Below, one piece after another: positions 1-8,470 of a stretch of DNA of 64,000 bases. The stretch is from Clostridium aminobutyricum (GTDB taxonomy: Bacteria > Bacillota > Clostridia > Peptostreptococcales > Anaerovoracaceae): NCBI RefSeq assembly GCF_017255415.1, contig NZ_JAFJZZ010000001.1, positions 868,001-932,000 on the forward strand, written 5' to 3'. How positions within the stretch are numbered: position 1 is the stretch's first letter; each line of letters begins with the position of its first letter. The translations under genes were made by a program, and so were the position numbers. The notes below the pieces were generated by a model, which did no database searches, had not been told where the DNA came from, and was given only the letters and a program-made list of their open reading frames with translations.

Positions 1-299
1 GAATACTTTTCTCCTGCATGTACCACTCTGTGTCCCACTGCACCGATTTCATCCATTGAAGCCACCACACCGTGATCAGCATCTTGAATAGCTTCCAGCA
101 CATGTCCGATTGCATCCTGATGATCTTTCATAGGTACTGTAAGGATAAACTTGTCCATTCCGATTTTTTCGTGCGTAATTACAGATCCGTCCATACCAAT
201 TCTTTCAACAAGACCCTTAGCTAATAAAGCTTCAGTAGTCATATCTAGAACCTGATATTTCAATGATGAACTACCACAGTTGATAACTAATACTTTCAT
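1..299 (-). CDS. ackA: Acetate kinase, N-terminal part (runs off window)
   Basis: The first 99 codons of acetate kinase (acetyl phosphate + ADP to acetate + ATP), the last step of acetate-forming fermentation in the cytoplasm. The start [16 protein letters not shown] is the characteristic nucleotide-binding opening of the acetate/butyrate kinase family, and the stretch GHRVVHAGE near the left edge is also conserved. A GGAGG ribosome site lies about 8 bases upstream of the ATG. The rest of the gene is outside the window. An ackA gene next to tmcAL is the usual clostridial order. Confidence 0.95.
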   Translation of the reverse strand, partial: MKVLVINCGSSSLKYQVLDMTTEALLAKGLVERIGMDGSVITHEKIGMDKFILTVPMKDHQDAIGHVLEAIQDADHGVVASMDEIGAVGHRVVHAGEKY

Positions 300-690
300 T
301 TTTAATCCTCCATTTTGTATATATCATTTTTTGAATATCTCTGTCACTCTTCCAGGGTACCCTTGGTTCCCAGAGACGACCTCTATCCAGCATAATCTGT
401 CTATTTTATAGCTATCATTTTTCAGAAGTTCTCCCTCCTAAAAATGATATCTCTCATGAAATAAAACAGTCAGACCTATAACTGTTCACTATAAAAGCAA
501 CACATTACATTATAAAACAATTGCCGGATTTTTCAAGAGATTTCGCCATTTATCGTCATAATTTAATGTGATTATTTGATAGTTTTATTTTATTATGAAG
601 GCAATATCTCTTACGATATTGACGGATTATCAAAAAAGTCCACTGATTAAATGCGACCGAATAGAGCTAAAAAATCCTCAAAGGACTTTT
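300..690. other. Gene-free leader/intergenic region upstream of ackA
   Basis: No coding region is supported. Read on the minus strand, the half nearer ackA contains a GC-richer segment (about 345-400) with a near-palindrome CCAGGGTACCCTTGG, flanked by CTCTG/CAGAG that could pair. An AGGAGG at about 436 (minus strand) is followed only by a 5-codon frame. The sequence fits a structured 5' leader of ackA, but it matches no riboswitch family I recognise. Confidence 0.35.
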
Positions 691-692
691 TT
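632..692 (-). terminator. Possible terminator after tmcAL
   Basis: Ten-base arms AAAAAAGTCC (632-641) and GGACTTTTTT (683-692) can pair. On the minus strand the distal arm ends in a T run. The right arm touches the tmcAL stop codon and the loop is long (about 41 bases), so this is only a moderate candidate. Confidence 0.4.
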
Positions 693-1932
693 ATAATTTC
701 CTGTATGGCATCTTTACATAATCCGAATAATCATAAAGGTTTTGATTCAGAAGCAAATTGTATAAATCACTTGCAATAAAATCATAACTTAATAATTTTC
801 GATACTGTTCGATGCCATATACTTGTTTATTGACATTTGTGATGCAAGGTAAACATGCTTTCTCCGATTTCTTCATCTGTTTTAATAGCTCCGTGCCTTT
901 TTTGTTAAATCCTAAGACTCTTGCATACAAATCTAAATTCCGTATGATATCTTGAAAATCTTCTCTGTTTAATCCAATCAGTAAGTGTACCAAAATTCGA
1001 CTGATACGCGTAGCGGTGTATCGTTTTGAGAGGATTGTTTGCTTGAAGACTTCTAAGTTTTCAGCTGTTCTGACTGCACTTTTTAATTTGTTTTCCAATC
1101 CTTCTCGAACCGAGAAAATAGTGCTGAGCTCCGTCTCTGGCATCGTCAGTATTTTGGCAACCATTAATTTATAATAATCTTGTTCTATCCGTTCAAATGA
1201 GATTCCCTCATATTGCTTGTGAAATGCTGTATTAAAAATCTCCTGTACTTCTATAGGAAGAAATTCAGTGATAGTCTCTCCCGTTTTTTTATCTTCCAGC
1301 ATCTTTCGGATAGCAGATGCAGAAGCAATAGTTCCAATCGGAAGGATATCGTGGTATCCGGCTCCTTTTCGTTTTACTGTAACAGGAATTATGTCACTAT
1401 TTGTCAATTTCAATTGTTTTAAATATTCTATGGCGAGAATATTATTCGGATCACGGAGCAATGCAGCAGCCTCTTGTCCCACACATTCAGAGACCGCCTC
1501 CGAACGTGCCTTTGGATAAGAAAAGCCTTTATCTAAATTCTTTTTCAGAGCTTGCTGATAAGCTTGTCCCTCATTGGTCAAAAAATCCGCAACTTTTTTT
1601 AAGCTTTCCAGGTCACCGGATTCGCTGCCGAACGAAAGATGCGTCACACATCCGAGCCCGTTCAAAATAGCAACCGCTCCTTTGGCGAAGTATTCTGCAT
1701 TATTGCATGCAAAAACAAAGGGATTCTCTAGCACTAAATCGATACCGCATTCTACAGCCATCTCCGCTCTTGACCACTTGGACAAGACCGCCAGTTCTCC
1801 CCTTTGAGTAAAATTTCCGCTCATTACGGCCACGACAAAATCGGCATTCGTTTGCTCTATCGATTCCTTTAGTTGATAGAGATGCCCGTTATGAAACGGA
1901 TTATATTCTGCTATTATTCCTAATACTCTCAT
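691..1932 (-). CDS. tmcAL: tRNA(Met) cytidine acetate ligase (TmcAL / YlbM family)
   Basis: 413 residues, the normal length for the TmcAL (formerly YlbM, DUF795) family. These enzymes use ATP and acetate to form N4-acetylcytidine at the wobble position of elongator tRNA-Met. The N-terminus IIAEYNPFHNGH carries the HxGH-type nucleotidyltransferase motif expected for adenylate chemistry. An internal GSESGDL segment and the rest of the chain fit the family. The gene lies directly beside ackA and downstream of ylbJ (15-base gap), the usual clostridial neighbourhood. Function is known from Bacillus subtilis; here it is assigned by family. Confidence 0.92.
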   Translation of the reverse strand: MRVLGIIAEYNPFHNGHLYQLKESIEQTNADFVVAVMSGNFTQRGELAVLSKWSRAEMAVECGIDLVLENPFVFACNNAEYFAKGAVAILNGLGCVTHLSFGSESGDLESLKKVADFLTNEGQAYQQALKKNLDKGFSYPKARSEAVSECVGQEAAALLRDPNNILAIEYLKQLKLTNSDIIPVTVKRKGAGYHDILPIGTIASASAIRKMLEDKKTGETITEFLPIEVQEIFNTAFHKQYEGISFERIEQDYYKLMVAKILTMPETELSTIFSVREGLENKLKSAVRTAENLEVFKQTILSKRYTATRISRILVHLLIGLNREDFQDIIRNLDLYARVLGFNKKGTELLKQMKKSEKACLPCITNVNKQVYGIEQYRKLLSYDFIASDLYNLLLNQNLYDYSDYVKMPYRKL

Positions 1933-1947
1933 GAATGTATTTTACCA

Positions 1948-2946
1948 CTAAAAGAGTATTTTTACCAATAAAATTGCTAATCCTGCCGCAATGGCACCAT
2001 GGCATATTTTTACTAAAAGTAAATACCAGATACTGATCTTGGTTCCGGCAAGCATGCTCATGGATTGCCCTATGATCGATAATCCGCCAAATGAGATCAG
2101 CATACTGCAGCCAACTATTTTATAGGATAACGGGATCATCATCGTACTCGTTATGCTGGCACAGCCCAACGTCATTTCCAGAATACCTTTTAGAAGTCCT
2201 TCCATGTAGATTGAATGTATCATTTTAAACATCCCCATGTATTCCATGATGTCTGTAATCATCATGAACATGACAATGTAGGCCAGAATAATACCTAATG
2301 ATTTAAAGGAGGAAACAATCGCTTCCGTAAAAATATCCAAATAGTTGTTTTCTGTTTCATGTCCGCTGCCCCGTTGAGATTTAGCTTGATAGTCCTTAAA
2401 TGCTTTTATTTTATGTTCCTGGCTATTCCTGTTTGGTTTAAAGTCCCGAAACTTCAGCAAAAATGTAAACAATACACCATTGAGCAAAGCTCCTCCAAAG
2501 TGAGAAACAGCTATAATACCGCCTGCCAAATTATTTCCTATCATCGCTGCTCCCACGGCGCCTACGATAAAAGCAGGACCCGAAGTACTGCAAAAACTGA
2601 TCAACCGGCTGCATTCTTTCTTCGAAATATAGCCACGGCGGCCCATATCTCCGATAACCTTTGCCCCCATCGGATACCCGGATAAAGCACTCATTGCAAA
2701 AGCAAAATAACTTGGTTTCAAATACTTGGTAATCCCGATGTAATTCATAAAATTAGCACAGATAAAAAAAGGAAGCATGGCCGGAAGGACATTATTTGCC
2801 CACAAGGCGATTCCTTTTTGAGCGGAAAGCAACGAGACCGATGGGAAAAATACCATAAAAAGACACGCAAAGCTAGCTGCAGCAACAGCTAGTATATATC
2901 TGTATTTATATTGTAGGGCCCGTAAGCCAAAAAATTTAATATCCAT
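1948..2946 (-). CDS. ylbJ: Sporulation integral membrane protein YlbJ (SpoVV)
   Basis: 332-residue multi-pass membrane protein of the nucleoside-recognition/gate family. Conserved segments include LPAMLPFFICANFM, the SGYPMGAKV motif, FCSTSGPAFIVGAVG, and a C-terminal second gate repeat. In Bacillus subtilis the orthologue (YlbJ, renamed SpoVV) is made in the mother cell under SigE and is needed to deliver dipicolinic acid to the forespore. The annotated ATG lies inside a 10-base inverted repeat and only about 5 bases from a SigE-like -10 element, and it has no clear ribosome site. Confidence 0.9.
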   Translation of the reverse strand: MDIKFFGLRALQYKYRYILAVAAASFACLFMVFFPSVSLLSAQKGIALWANNVLPAMLPFFICANFMNYIGITKYLKPSYFAFAMSALSGYPMGAKVIGDMGRRGYISKKECSRLISFCSTSGPAFIVGAVGAAMIGNNLAGGIIAVSHFGGALLNGVLFTFLLKFRDFKPNRNSQEHKIKAFKDYQAKSQRGSGHETENNYLDIFTEAIVSSFKSLGIILAYIVMFMMITDIMEYMGMFKMIHSIYMEGLLKGILEMTLGCASITSTMMIPLSYKIVGCSMLISFGGLSIIGQSMSMLAGTKISIWYLLLVKICHGAIAAGLAILLVKILF

Positions 2947-2951
2947 GGTAA

Positions 2952-2980
2952 ATAATATGAATTCACCATGGATAATATAC
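2952..2980 (-). promoter_or_regulatory. SigE-type promoter for ylbJ
   Basis: On the minus strand GTATATT (2974-2980), a 14-base spacer and CATATTAT (2952-2959) match the mother-cell SigE consensus closely. The -10 ends only five bases before the ylbJ ATG, which predicts a start of transcription at or next to the start codon. A perfect inverted repeat, TATCCATGGT/ACCATGGATA (2940-2949 and 2965-2974), overlaps promoter and start codon. Confidence 0.6.
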
Positions 2981-3032
2981 GTTGTTATATCAATCGGTTA
3001 TCGTTCTTCAGCCATCAGTCAACCGTCATGTT

Positions 3033-3563
3033 TTAATCTTCTTTGTCCATTTGAGTCTTGTAGGCTAAATCCTTAATTTCACTTCTGTTTGAGGAAAGCG
3101 TTGCATTCACGCTTTGGAATGTAGTCTCCAATTTATTAAACATATCCCCAAAATATGTAACATGCATCTCTTCCATCTTATCTTGAAAATTAAAAAGAAT
3201 ACTGTCAATATAATCGAATGTATTTAGCTTGAGCTGTTTCACATTTTCCTCCGCGATGCGCATGATTTCATCTGCTCTCATCTTGGATTTCACTACGATA
3301 TCATCATTCTCAACCAATACTTCCGCTTGCCTTTTAGCATCTGTAATAATGGTTTCATACTCTTTTTTGGCTTCCTCTAAAATTCTCTGACGCTCATCTT
3401 TTATCCATTGAGCCTGTTGGATTTCATCTGGGAGTTCAACTCTAATTTCTTTTACAATCTCTAATATTTCTTCCGCATCCACCATAATCTTACCGGTTAG
3501 CGGAAAGCTTGTACTCGTATCAACAATTTCTTCTATCTCATCCAATAATTCCAATACCTTCAT
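3033..3563 (-). CDS. Coiled-coil protein, ATPase-subunit-like, conserved next to coaD
   Basis: 176 residues, charged and almost entirely helical. Residues ~55-115 (ERQRILEEAKKEYETIITDAKRQAE) resemble the stalk helices of ATP-synthase subunit b/V-ATPase subunit H and DivIVA-like proteins, and no catalytic motif is visible. Small proteins of this type are often annotated as ATPase or vacuolar-ATPase subunit H-like beside coaD in Clostridia, but the function is not known to me. It lies 31 bases downstream of coaD on the same strand and is probably co-transcribed with it. There is no signal peptide or membrane segment. Confidence 0.75.
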   Translation of the reverse strand: MKVLELLDEIEEIVDTSTSFPLTGKIMVDAEEILEIVKEIRVELPDEIQQAQWIKDERQRILEEAKKEYETIITDAKRQAEVLVENDDIVVKSKMRADEIMRIAEENVKQLKLNTFDYIDSILFNFQDKMEEMHVTYFGDMFNKLETTFQSVNATLSSNRSEIKDLAYKTQMDKED

Positions 3564-3594
3564 TGAATTAACCTCCCTGTGATCTTATTTTAAA

Positions 3595-4077
3595 TTATCT
3601 AAATTTCTTTTTCATATAATCCAAAATCTGCGGCGGAACCAGACCCTCAATACTGCCGTTCAACATAAAAACTTCTTTTATCATGCTGGAACTTACAAAA
3701 GAAAAATCCGGGCTGGTCATCAGAAAAATGGTTTCTACCTTTTCATCATACAACCTCGCATTCATCTGTGCCATCTGCATTTCACTTTCAAAATCCGTTG
3801 TGGCTCTTAACCCTCTTACCACCACATTAAACTGCTTCTCGTTTACATATTCTGCTAACAATCCTGTAAAATCATCCACTTCCACATTTTCTAAATGGGT
3901 TGTTGCCTCTTTAATCAATGCCTTCCGCTCTTCCACCGTAAAAAGCGGATTTTTTGAAGGGTTTGCGATAACCCCTACCACCAGTTTATCATAAAGCTTG
4001 GAAGCTCTGCTTATCAAATCCAAATGACCATTTGTAATCGGATCGAAAGAGCCTGCATACAGCGCTTTTTGTTTCAT
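3595..4077 (-). CDS. coaD: Phosphopantetheine adenylyltransferase
   Basis: 160 residues, normal length. Transfers AMP from ATP to 4'-phosphopantetheine to give dephospho-CoA, the fourth step of coenzyme A synthesis. Motifs visible: GSFDPITNGH near the N-terminus (the T/HxGH nucleotidyltransferase motif), VRGLRATTDFE in the centre, and SSSMIKE towards the C-terminus. It sits between rsmD and the coiled-coil gene, the order standard in Firmicutes. Confidence 0.97.
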   Translation of the reverse strand: MKQKALYAGSFDPITNGHLDLISRASKLYDKLVVGVIANPSKNPLFTVEERKALIKEATTHLENVEVDDFTGLLAEYVNEKQFNVVVRGLRATTDFESEMQMAQMNARLYDEKVETIFLMTSPDFSFVSSSMIKEVFMLNGSIEGLVPPQILDYMKKKFR

Positions 4078-4199
4078 CTGTTTGTTTCTCCCGTTTATCT
4101 TCTGCTCTTTATTTTATGCTTAAACAAAGCCTTTTCGAGTCAATTTGTCACTAAATATTGTATCATAGATTATATGAACCTTTCAACAAAAACAATATT

Positions 4200-4736
4200 T
4201 TAGCCATATATCGAAACTACAATCTTTCCGTATTTCTTTTCTTTTATTTTTTCGAAATGCCCAATTTGTTCCGGTAAATTTTCCGTTAAACTATGTTCCG
4301 CGATGATATAACCGTCTTCTTTTAAAAGATCCAGTTGATCAATTAGTTCAATGCAGCCGATCATCAGACCGTCTTTATAGGGCGGATCTAAAAAAATAAT
4401 TTGAGCTTTTTCCGAAATCCTTTTTAATATCATTTCATAATCGCCCGCTATGATAACCGACTGGTCCTGAACATTGCACTTCGTAATATTTTCCTTTATT
4501 AAGACAAGGCTTTCTCTGGAGCGGTCACCAAAATAGCAGCGTTTTGCTCCCCTGCTAATCGCTTCTATACCAAGGTTCCCTGTACCGGCAAACAAATCGA
4601 TCACCACCTCATCATAATAGGTATCGGCTATCATACTGAATATGGCTTCTTTCACCTTATCAGATGTCGGCCTTACTTTATCATCCTTCGGTGATATTAA
4701 TTTTCTTCCTTTTAAATCTCCTGCTATAATACGCAA
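4200..4736 (-). CDS. rsmD: 16S rRNA (guanine-966 N2)-methyltransferase RsmD
   Basis: 178 residues. SAM-dependent methyltransferase that modifies G966 (E. coli numbering) of 16S rRNA. The N-terminus MRIIAGDLKGRKL and VRPTSDKVKEAIF are family signatures. DLFAGTGNLGIEAISRGA is the SAM-binding loop and FLDPPYKDG contains the DPPY catalytic motif for N-methylation of guanine. It is followed by coaD on the same strand, as in most Firmicutes. Confidence 0.95.
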   Translation of the reverse strand: MRIIAGDLKGRKLISPKDDKVRPTSDKVKEAIFSMIADTYYDEVVIDLFAGTGNLGIEAISRGAKRCYFGDRSRESLVLIKENITKCNVQDQSVIIAGDYEMILKRISEKAQIIFLDPPYKDGLMIGCIELIDQLDLLKEDGYIIAEHSLTENLPEQIGHFEKIKEKKYGKIVVSIYG

Positions 4737-4823
4737 ATAGTTTTCCTCACTTTAAATTTCTTAAATTTTCAACTTCATAGTTTATCAATATTCATTTAAA
4801 TACGCTGTTTATTGTATCATTTA

Positions 4824-4861
4824 CAAAAAGAAATATCTACTGCGATTCAGTAGATATTTCT
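4824..4861 (-). terminator. Terminator of the SASP gene
   Basis: Perfect 14-base arms (4829-4842 and 4848-4861) with a CGATT loop. On the minus strand the stem is followed by TTTTTGT. It lies 46 bases downstream of the small spore protein gene. Confidence 0.85.
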
Positions 4862-4906
4862 CTTTTGTATTAAAATGTTTTCTAGATTTGCTTATAGATA
4901 ATTAGC

Positions 4907-5107
4907 TTATCTTCCTGCTAACTGCTGTTCAGCCATATCTACAAGCTTCTTTGTCATATAGCCACCTACATAACCATTCTGTCTTGCTGTAAGGTTTCCC
5001 TTATCCATGCTATCATAGTTAGCTAATCCAAGTTCTGAAGCAACTTCTGTCTTCATGTTGTTTAATGCTGGCTTATAACTTTTGTTCATTTTGTCTTGTA
5101 ATGTCAT
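4907..5107 (-). CDS. Alpha/beta-type small acid-soluble spore protein
   Basis: 66 residues. Binds and protects DNA in the dormant spore and is degraded by the Gpr protease at germination. The segment TEVASELGL is the Gpr cleavage region, and DKGNLTARQNGYVGGYMTKKLV is the conserved C-terminal signature. An AGGAGGTGAT ribosome site is ideal and the gene has its own terminator, so it is monocistronic. A forespore SigG promoter is expected, but I could not place it with confidence. Its insertion between recG and rsmD interrupts the housekeeping block. Confidence 0.95.
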   Translation of the reverse strand: MTLQDKMNKSYKPALNNMKTEVASELGLANYDSMDKGNLTARQNGYVGGYMTKKLVDMAEQQLAGR

Positions 5108-5204
5108 TGTAAATCACCTCCTGTTTACGTTATTAATTTAACCCAAGGAAATGATTATATTCTATGTAATAATTTCTTGTCATGGCTGGTTTTGGAAAGT
5201 CATT

Positions 5205-7250
5205 TTAAATGCTTAAAATCGATTCTTCCGAAAAAAGCTTTAACGTTTTTTCCCGAAGGCAAGCATGCTCTGACAATGAAATTTGAGGATCCTCTTCTAA
5301 AATCGTTTTTGCTTCTTCTCTGGCACGGTGTAATATCTTTGCATGTTTCACTAAATCAGCCAGCTTTAAATCCGGCAAACCATGCTGTTTGGTTCCGAAA
5401 AATTCTCCCGGTCCTCTCAATTCTAAATCTTTTTCTGCAATGATAAAACCATCCGAAGTAGAAACCATCGTATGAATTCGTTCTTTTGCAATCGGATTTT
5501 TACCGTTTGAAATAAGCAAACAATACGACTGATGTTTGCCTCTGCCTACTCTTCCTCTTAATTGATGCAATTGAGCTAAACCGAACCGTTCGGCATTTTC
5601 AATCAGCATAATCGTTGCATTCGGCACATTGATTCCCACCTCAATCACAACGGTAGAAACCAAGATTTTTATTTCATTATTATAAAAACGAGTCATGATC
5701 TCATCTTTTTCTGCTTGCTTCATTTCTCCGTGAAGCAAAGATACTTCTATAGTATTAAATTTCTTTTTAAGTTCCTGATACAACTCTTCAGCAGAAATAA
5801 CATTCTCTAAAGATTCCGATTCACTAATCAACGGAGCAACCACATAAGCCTGCCGACCATTTTCAATTTCATTTCTGATAAATGCGTACGCTTTCTCCCG
5901 ACCGCTTGATTCAGCAGCTCTAGTAATGATTTGCTGTCTTCCCGGCGGAAGTTCATCAATGACAGAAATGTCTAAATCGCCGTAGAGTATGACGGCTAAC
6001 GTTCTTGGAATCGGTGTAGCGGTCATAATTAGAATATCCGGTGTCTGTCCCTTTTCGGCTAAAAGATTTCGTTGATTCACACCAAAACGATGTTGTTCAT
6101 CGGTAATAACCAGACCTAAATTTTTAAATACCACATTCGGCTGGATCAATGCATGGGTTCCTACTAAAATATCAATGGAACCTTCTGCAAGCTTTTCAAG
6201 GGTTTGATGTTTTTCTTTCGCACTCATGCTTCCTGATAAAAAGCCAACGGTGATACCATGCTTGTCAAATTCATGCACAAACCCCTCAAAATGCTGCTTA
6301 GCAAGCAATTCCGTAGGAGCCATCATTACACCCTGAAAACCGCTTTTTACGGCTTTATACAGCGCAATTTCCGCAATGGCTGTTTTCCCTGAACCTACAT
6401 CACCTTGCACTAAACGGTTCATTCCTTTTTCCGATTCCATATCCCGCATGATTTCAGCGATAACACGCTGCTGTGCACCGGTTAATGTATACGGCAATTG
6501 TTCCATAAAAATTTTTTCTTGTACATTTTTATCAAAACAGATTCCCGCTTGATTAGATAATACTTTGTTTTTGATGGAAAAAAGCCCTATTTGTAAAAAT
6601 AAGAGCTCATCAAATATCAATCTATATTTTGCTGCCTTTAACGTGTTTTTATCCTGTGGACGATGAATGTGACGAATCGCATATTGAATATCACAGAGGT
6701 TATTTTTATCGATAATGGCCTTGGTTAAGGGCTCTTTCAGTTCTTCCAACAAACCAGCGGCTATATGTTGCCATTTTTGCATTTCCGATTGAGAAATCCC
6801 AGCTTTTAATGGATAAATAGGAATAATGCCTTGCGTGTTATTCGCTCCGCTTTTCACAAATTCCGGATGAATCATTTTAATTTTACCGAATTCAATGGAG
6901 ACTCTTCCATAAAAAACATATTCTGCATCCATCTCTAAGCGATTGACAATAAATTTAGGATTGAAGAATACGACCTCCATTCCTCCGGTTTCGTCGGTGA
7001 CAAGAACTTTTAATGTCTGTTTTCTGCTATAAGGAGAGCCGTTTTTCACTTTTAATACGATTTTCCCTTTTACTAAAGAAACCGAACCATCCAGCAATTC
7101 ATTTACCTTTTTCAGTTCTCTTCGATCTTGATAATCCCTGGGATATACGTAAAAAAAATCTTCAATCGTTTCAATTCCCATACTTTTTAATACGTCAGCT
7201 TTTTTACTTCCTATTCCTTTAATAGAGCTGATCGGATCATTCAGATTCAT
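5205..7250 (-). CDS. recG: ATP-dependent DNA helicase RecG
   Basis: 681 residues, full length. Helicase that regresses stalled replication forks and branch-migrates Holliday junctions. An N-terminal OB/wedge region is followed by Walker A GDVGSGKT, the DEQH box (VITDEQHRFG), TATPIPRTLA (motif III), and motifs V/VI (VSTVVIEVGINVPNA, HQLRGRVGRG). The ATG lies one base after the asp23 stop codon, with the ribosome site (GAGGTG) inside the asp23 3' end, so the two are translationally coupled. Confidence 0.97.
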   Translation of the reverse strand: MNLNDPISSIKGIGSKKADVLKSMGIETIEDFFYVYPRDYQDRRELKKVNELLDGSVSLVKGKIVLKVKNGSPYSRKQTLKVLVTDETGGMEVVFFNPKFIVNRLEMDAEYVFYGRVSIEFGKIKMIHPEFVKSGANNTQGIIPIYPLKAGISQSEMQKWQHIAAGLLEELKEPLTKAIIDKNNLCDIQYAIRHIHRPQDKNTLKAAKYRLIFDELLFLQIGLFSIKNKVLSNQAGICFDKNVQEKIFMEQLPYTLTGAQQRVIAEIMRDMESEKGMNRLVQGDVGSGKTAIAEIALYKAVKSGFQGVMMAPTELLAKQHFEGFVHEFDKHGITVGFLSGSMSAKEKHQTLEKLAEGSIDILVGTHALIQPNVVFKNLGLVITDEQHRFGVNQRNLLAEKGQTPDILIMTATPIPRTLAVILYGDLDISVIDELPPGRQQIITRAAESSGREKAYAFIRNEIENGRQAYVVAPLISESESLENVISAEELYQELKKKFNTIEVSLLHGEMKQAEKDEIMTRFYNNEIKILVSTVVIEVGINVPNATIMLIENAERFGLAQLHQLRGRVGRGKHQSYCLLISNGKNPIAKERIHTMVSTSDGFIIAEKDLELRGPGEFFGTKQHGLPDLKLADLVKHAKILHRAREEAKTILEEDPQISLSEHACLREKTLKLFSEESILSI

Positions 7251-7251
7251 T

Positions 7252-7707
7252 TTATCTTTTCACCTCAATATTTCTTTTTGCGATATTCTTGGAAATCATT
7301 CCCGTTACAACAACAGAAACACTATTCGGTTTCATCATCGTAAATTCGATTATTTTATTATTAATATCCGTGATTAATTTATTGGTTACCATCTTGATAC
7401 TTGTACCAAATTTAACTACAATGTAAATTTTAATATCTAAGCCTTGATCTCCCATCGTAATATCCATACTATTTATTTCATCTGTTACACCGATTTTAGC
7501 ATAAAAAGTTGTGGCTTTATTTTTATAATTTGAAATAAAAACCTTTCCGTTAAATTGTGAAACAACTTCCATGATAATTCTAGCGATAACCGCTTTTTCA
7601 ATGATAATACTGCCTTTTTCATTTTCTTCTTTATATAGCAAATCAACACCCTCCAGTATAGCGCTTCCAAAATCAGTAAGGTTTATAGGACTATTTATGC
7701 CAGCCAT
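7252..7707 (-). CDS. Asp23/Gls24-family (YloU-like) protein
   Basis: 151 residues of the Asp23/Gls24 envelope-stress family; the order rpmB-asp23-recG supports this over a purely sequence-based call. The family is cytoplasmic or membrane-associated; its role here is unknown. Motifs seen are IIEKAVIARIIMEVVSQFNGKVFIS in the N-terminal half and a moderately conserved VKFGTSIK segment. In most Firmicutes fakA (yloV, the DAK2-domain fatty-acid kinase) follows this gene; here recG starts one base later and fakA is missing. Confidence 0.75.
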   Translation of the reverse strand: MAGINSPINLTDFGSAILEGVDLLYKEENEKGSIIIEKAVIARIIMEVVSQFNGKVFISNYKNKATTFYAKIGVTDEINSMDITMGDQGLDIKIYIVVKFGTSIKMVTNKLITDINNKIIEFTMMKPNSVSVVVTGMISKNIAKRNIEVKR

Positions 7708-7801
7708 TGTTTCGAATCATTCTCATTGGTAGTTTATCACAATATATAAAATTTTGCACCATTTTCTATTGCAGCGCATACTCTATATAGGGTGGGGAAT
7801 T

Positions 7802-7999
7802 ATGGGGAACAAGCAATACGGCTACTGCAAGCCGAATAGAAAAAGATGCGGTAAGAAAAGCGACATAAAAGGCTTAGCCTTTATTATGATTGTGTTTGGA
7901 ACGGTTTCTATCTGCGCCTTCTTCTTTCCGGTTCGATTTTGGATTGTACTGCTCAGCTGTCTTCTCGTTTATTGCGGGTATAAGATGCACTCGTCTTAA
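7802..7999 (+). CDS. Small single-pass membrane protein, unknown
   Basis: 65 codons from the ATG at 7802, chosen because GGTGGGG lies 5-11 bases upstream; a longer frame from 7754 has no ribosome site. The first ~28 residues are hydrophilic and basic (GNKQYGYCKPNRKRCGKKS), followed by a strongly hydrophobic region of about 30 residues that could form one long or two short membrane helices. It runs against its neighbours, between asp23 (diverging) and rpmB (converging). I do not recognise a family. Confidence 0.55.
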   Translation: MGNKQYGYCKPNRKRCGKKSDIKGLAFIMIVFGTVSICAFFFPVRFWIVLLSCLLVYCGYKMHSS

Positions 8000-8037
8000 A
8001 AATGAATTATTTTGTTAATATCATCTTTGATATTTTA

Positions 8038-8068
8038 CATAAAAAAGACCTGCTATGACAGCAGGTCT
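8038..8068 (-). terminator. Terminator of rpmB
   Basis: Arms AGACCTGCT (8046-8054) and AGCAGGTCT (8060-8068) with a five-base loop. On the minus strand the stem is followed by TTTTTTATG. It lies 20 bases past the rpmB stop codon and could also stop the opposing small membrane gene. Confidence 0.85.
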
Positions 8069-8087
8069 AATTTGTTTGGTTTTGTAA

Positions 8088-8279
8088 TTAGATGGCACGG
8101 TTAATTTTGTTTGATCGGATGCATCTTGTACATACGTTAGCTCTTCTAACAGTTCCGTTATCACTGATTCTAACTGTCTGAATATTAGCATTCCATTTTC
8201 TTTTTGTATGTCTGTTTGAGTGGGATACATTATTTCCAGAAACCTGACCCTTACCACAAATTTCACACTTTCTTGACAT
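8088..8279 (-). CDS. rpmB: 50S ribosomal protein L28
   Basis: 63 residues when started at MSRKCEICGKG, seven bases downstream of an ideal GGAGGTG; an upstream extension to 8318 lacks one. The Cys pairs CEIC (residues 4-7) and CTRC form the zinc-ribbon of the C+ type of L28. The chain contains the expected SHSNRHTKRKWNANIQ segment. Single gene with its own terminator. Confidence 0.97.
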   Translation of the reverse strand: MSRKCEICGKGQVSGNNVSHSNRHTKRKWNANIQTVRISDNGTVRRANVCTRCIRSNKINRAI

Positions 8280-8470
8280 CTGCCGCACCTCCTTTAAATA
8301 TCTTAAGCTTTTAAGCATTTTTACATTCTTCGATTCGACTCGAACAAACGATATTATATCATAACGAATATCACTTGTACAATACTTTTTTTACAAAATC
8401 CTGTAAATTTCATTAAATTATCTGTTTTACCTTTAAATGCAACACGTTGCCTTGAGCGATTATAGATTGA

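Noticed and set aside
8021-8266. Minus-strand frame overlapping rpmB
   Set aside because: Wrong frame of the L28 gene and runs through its terminator.
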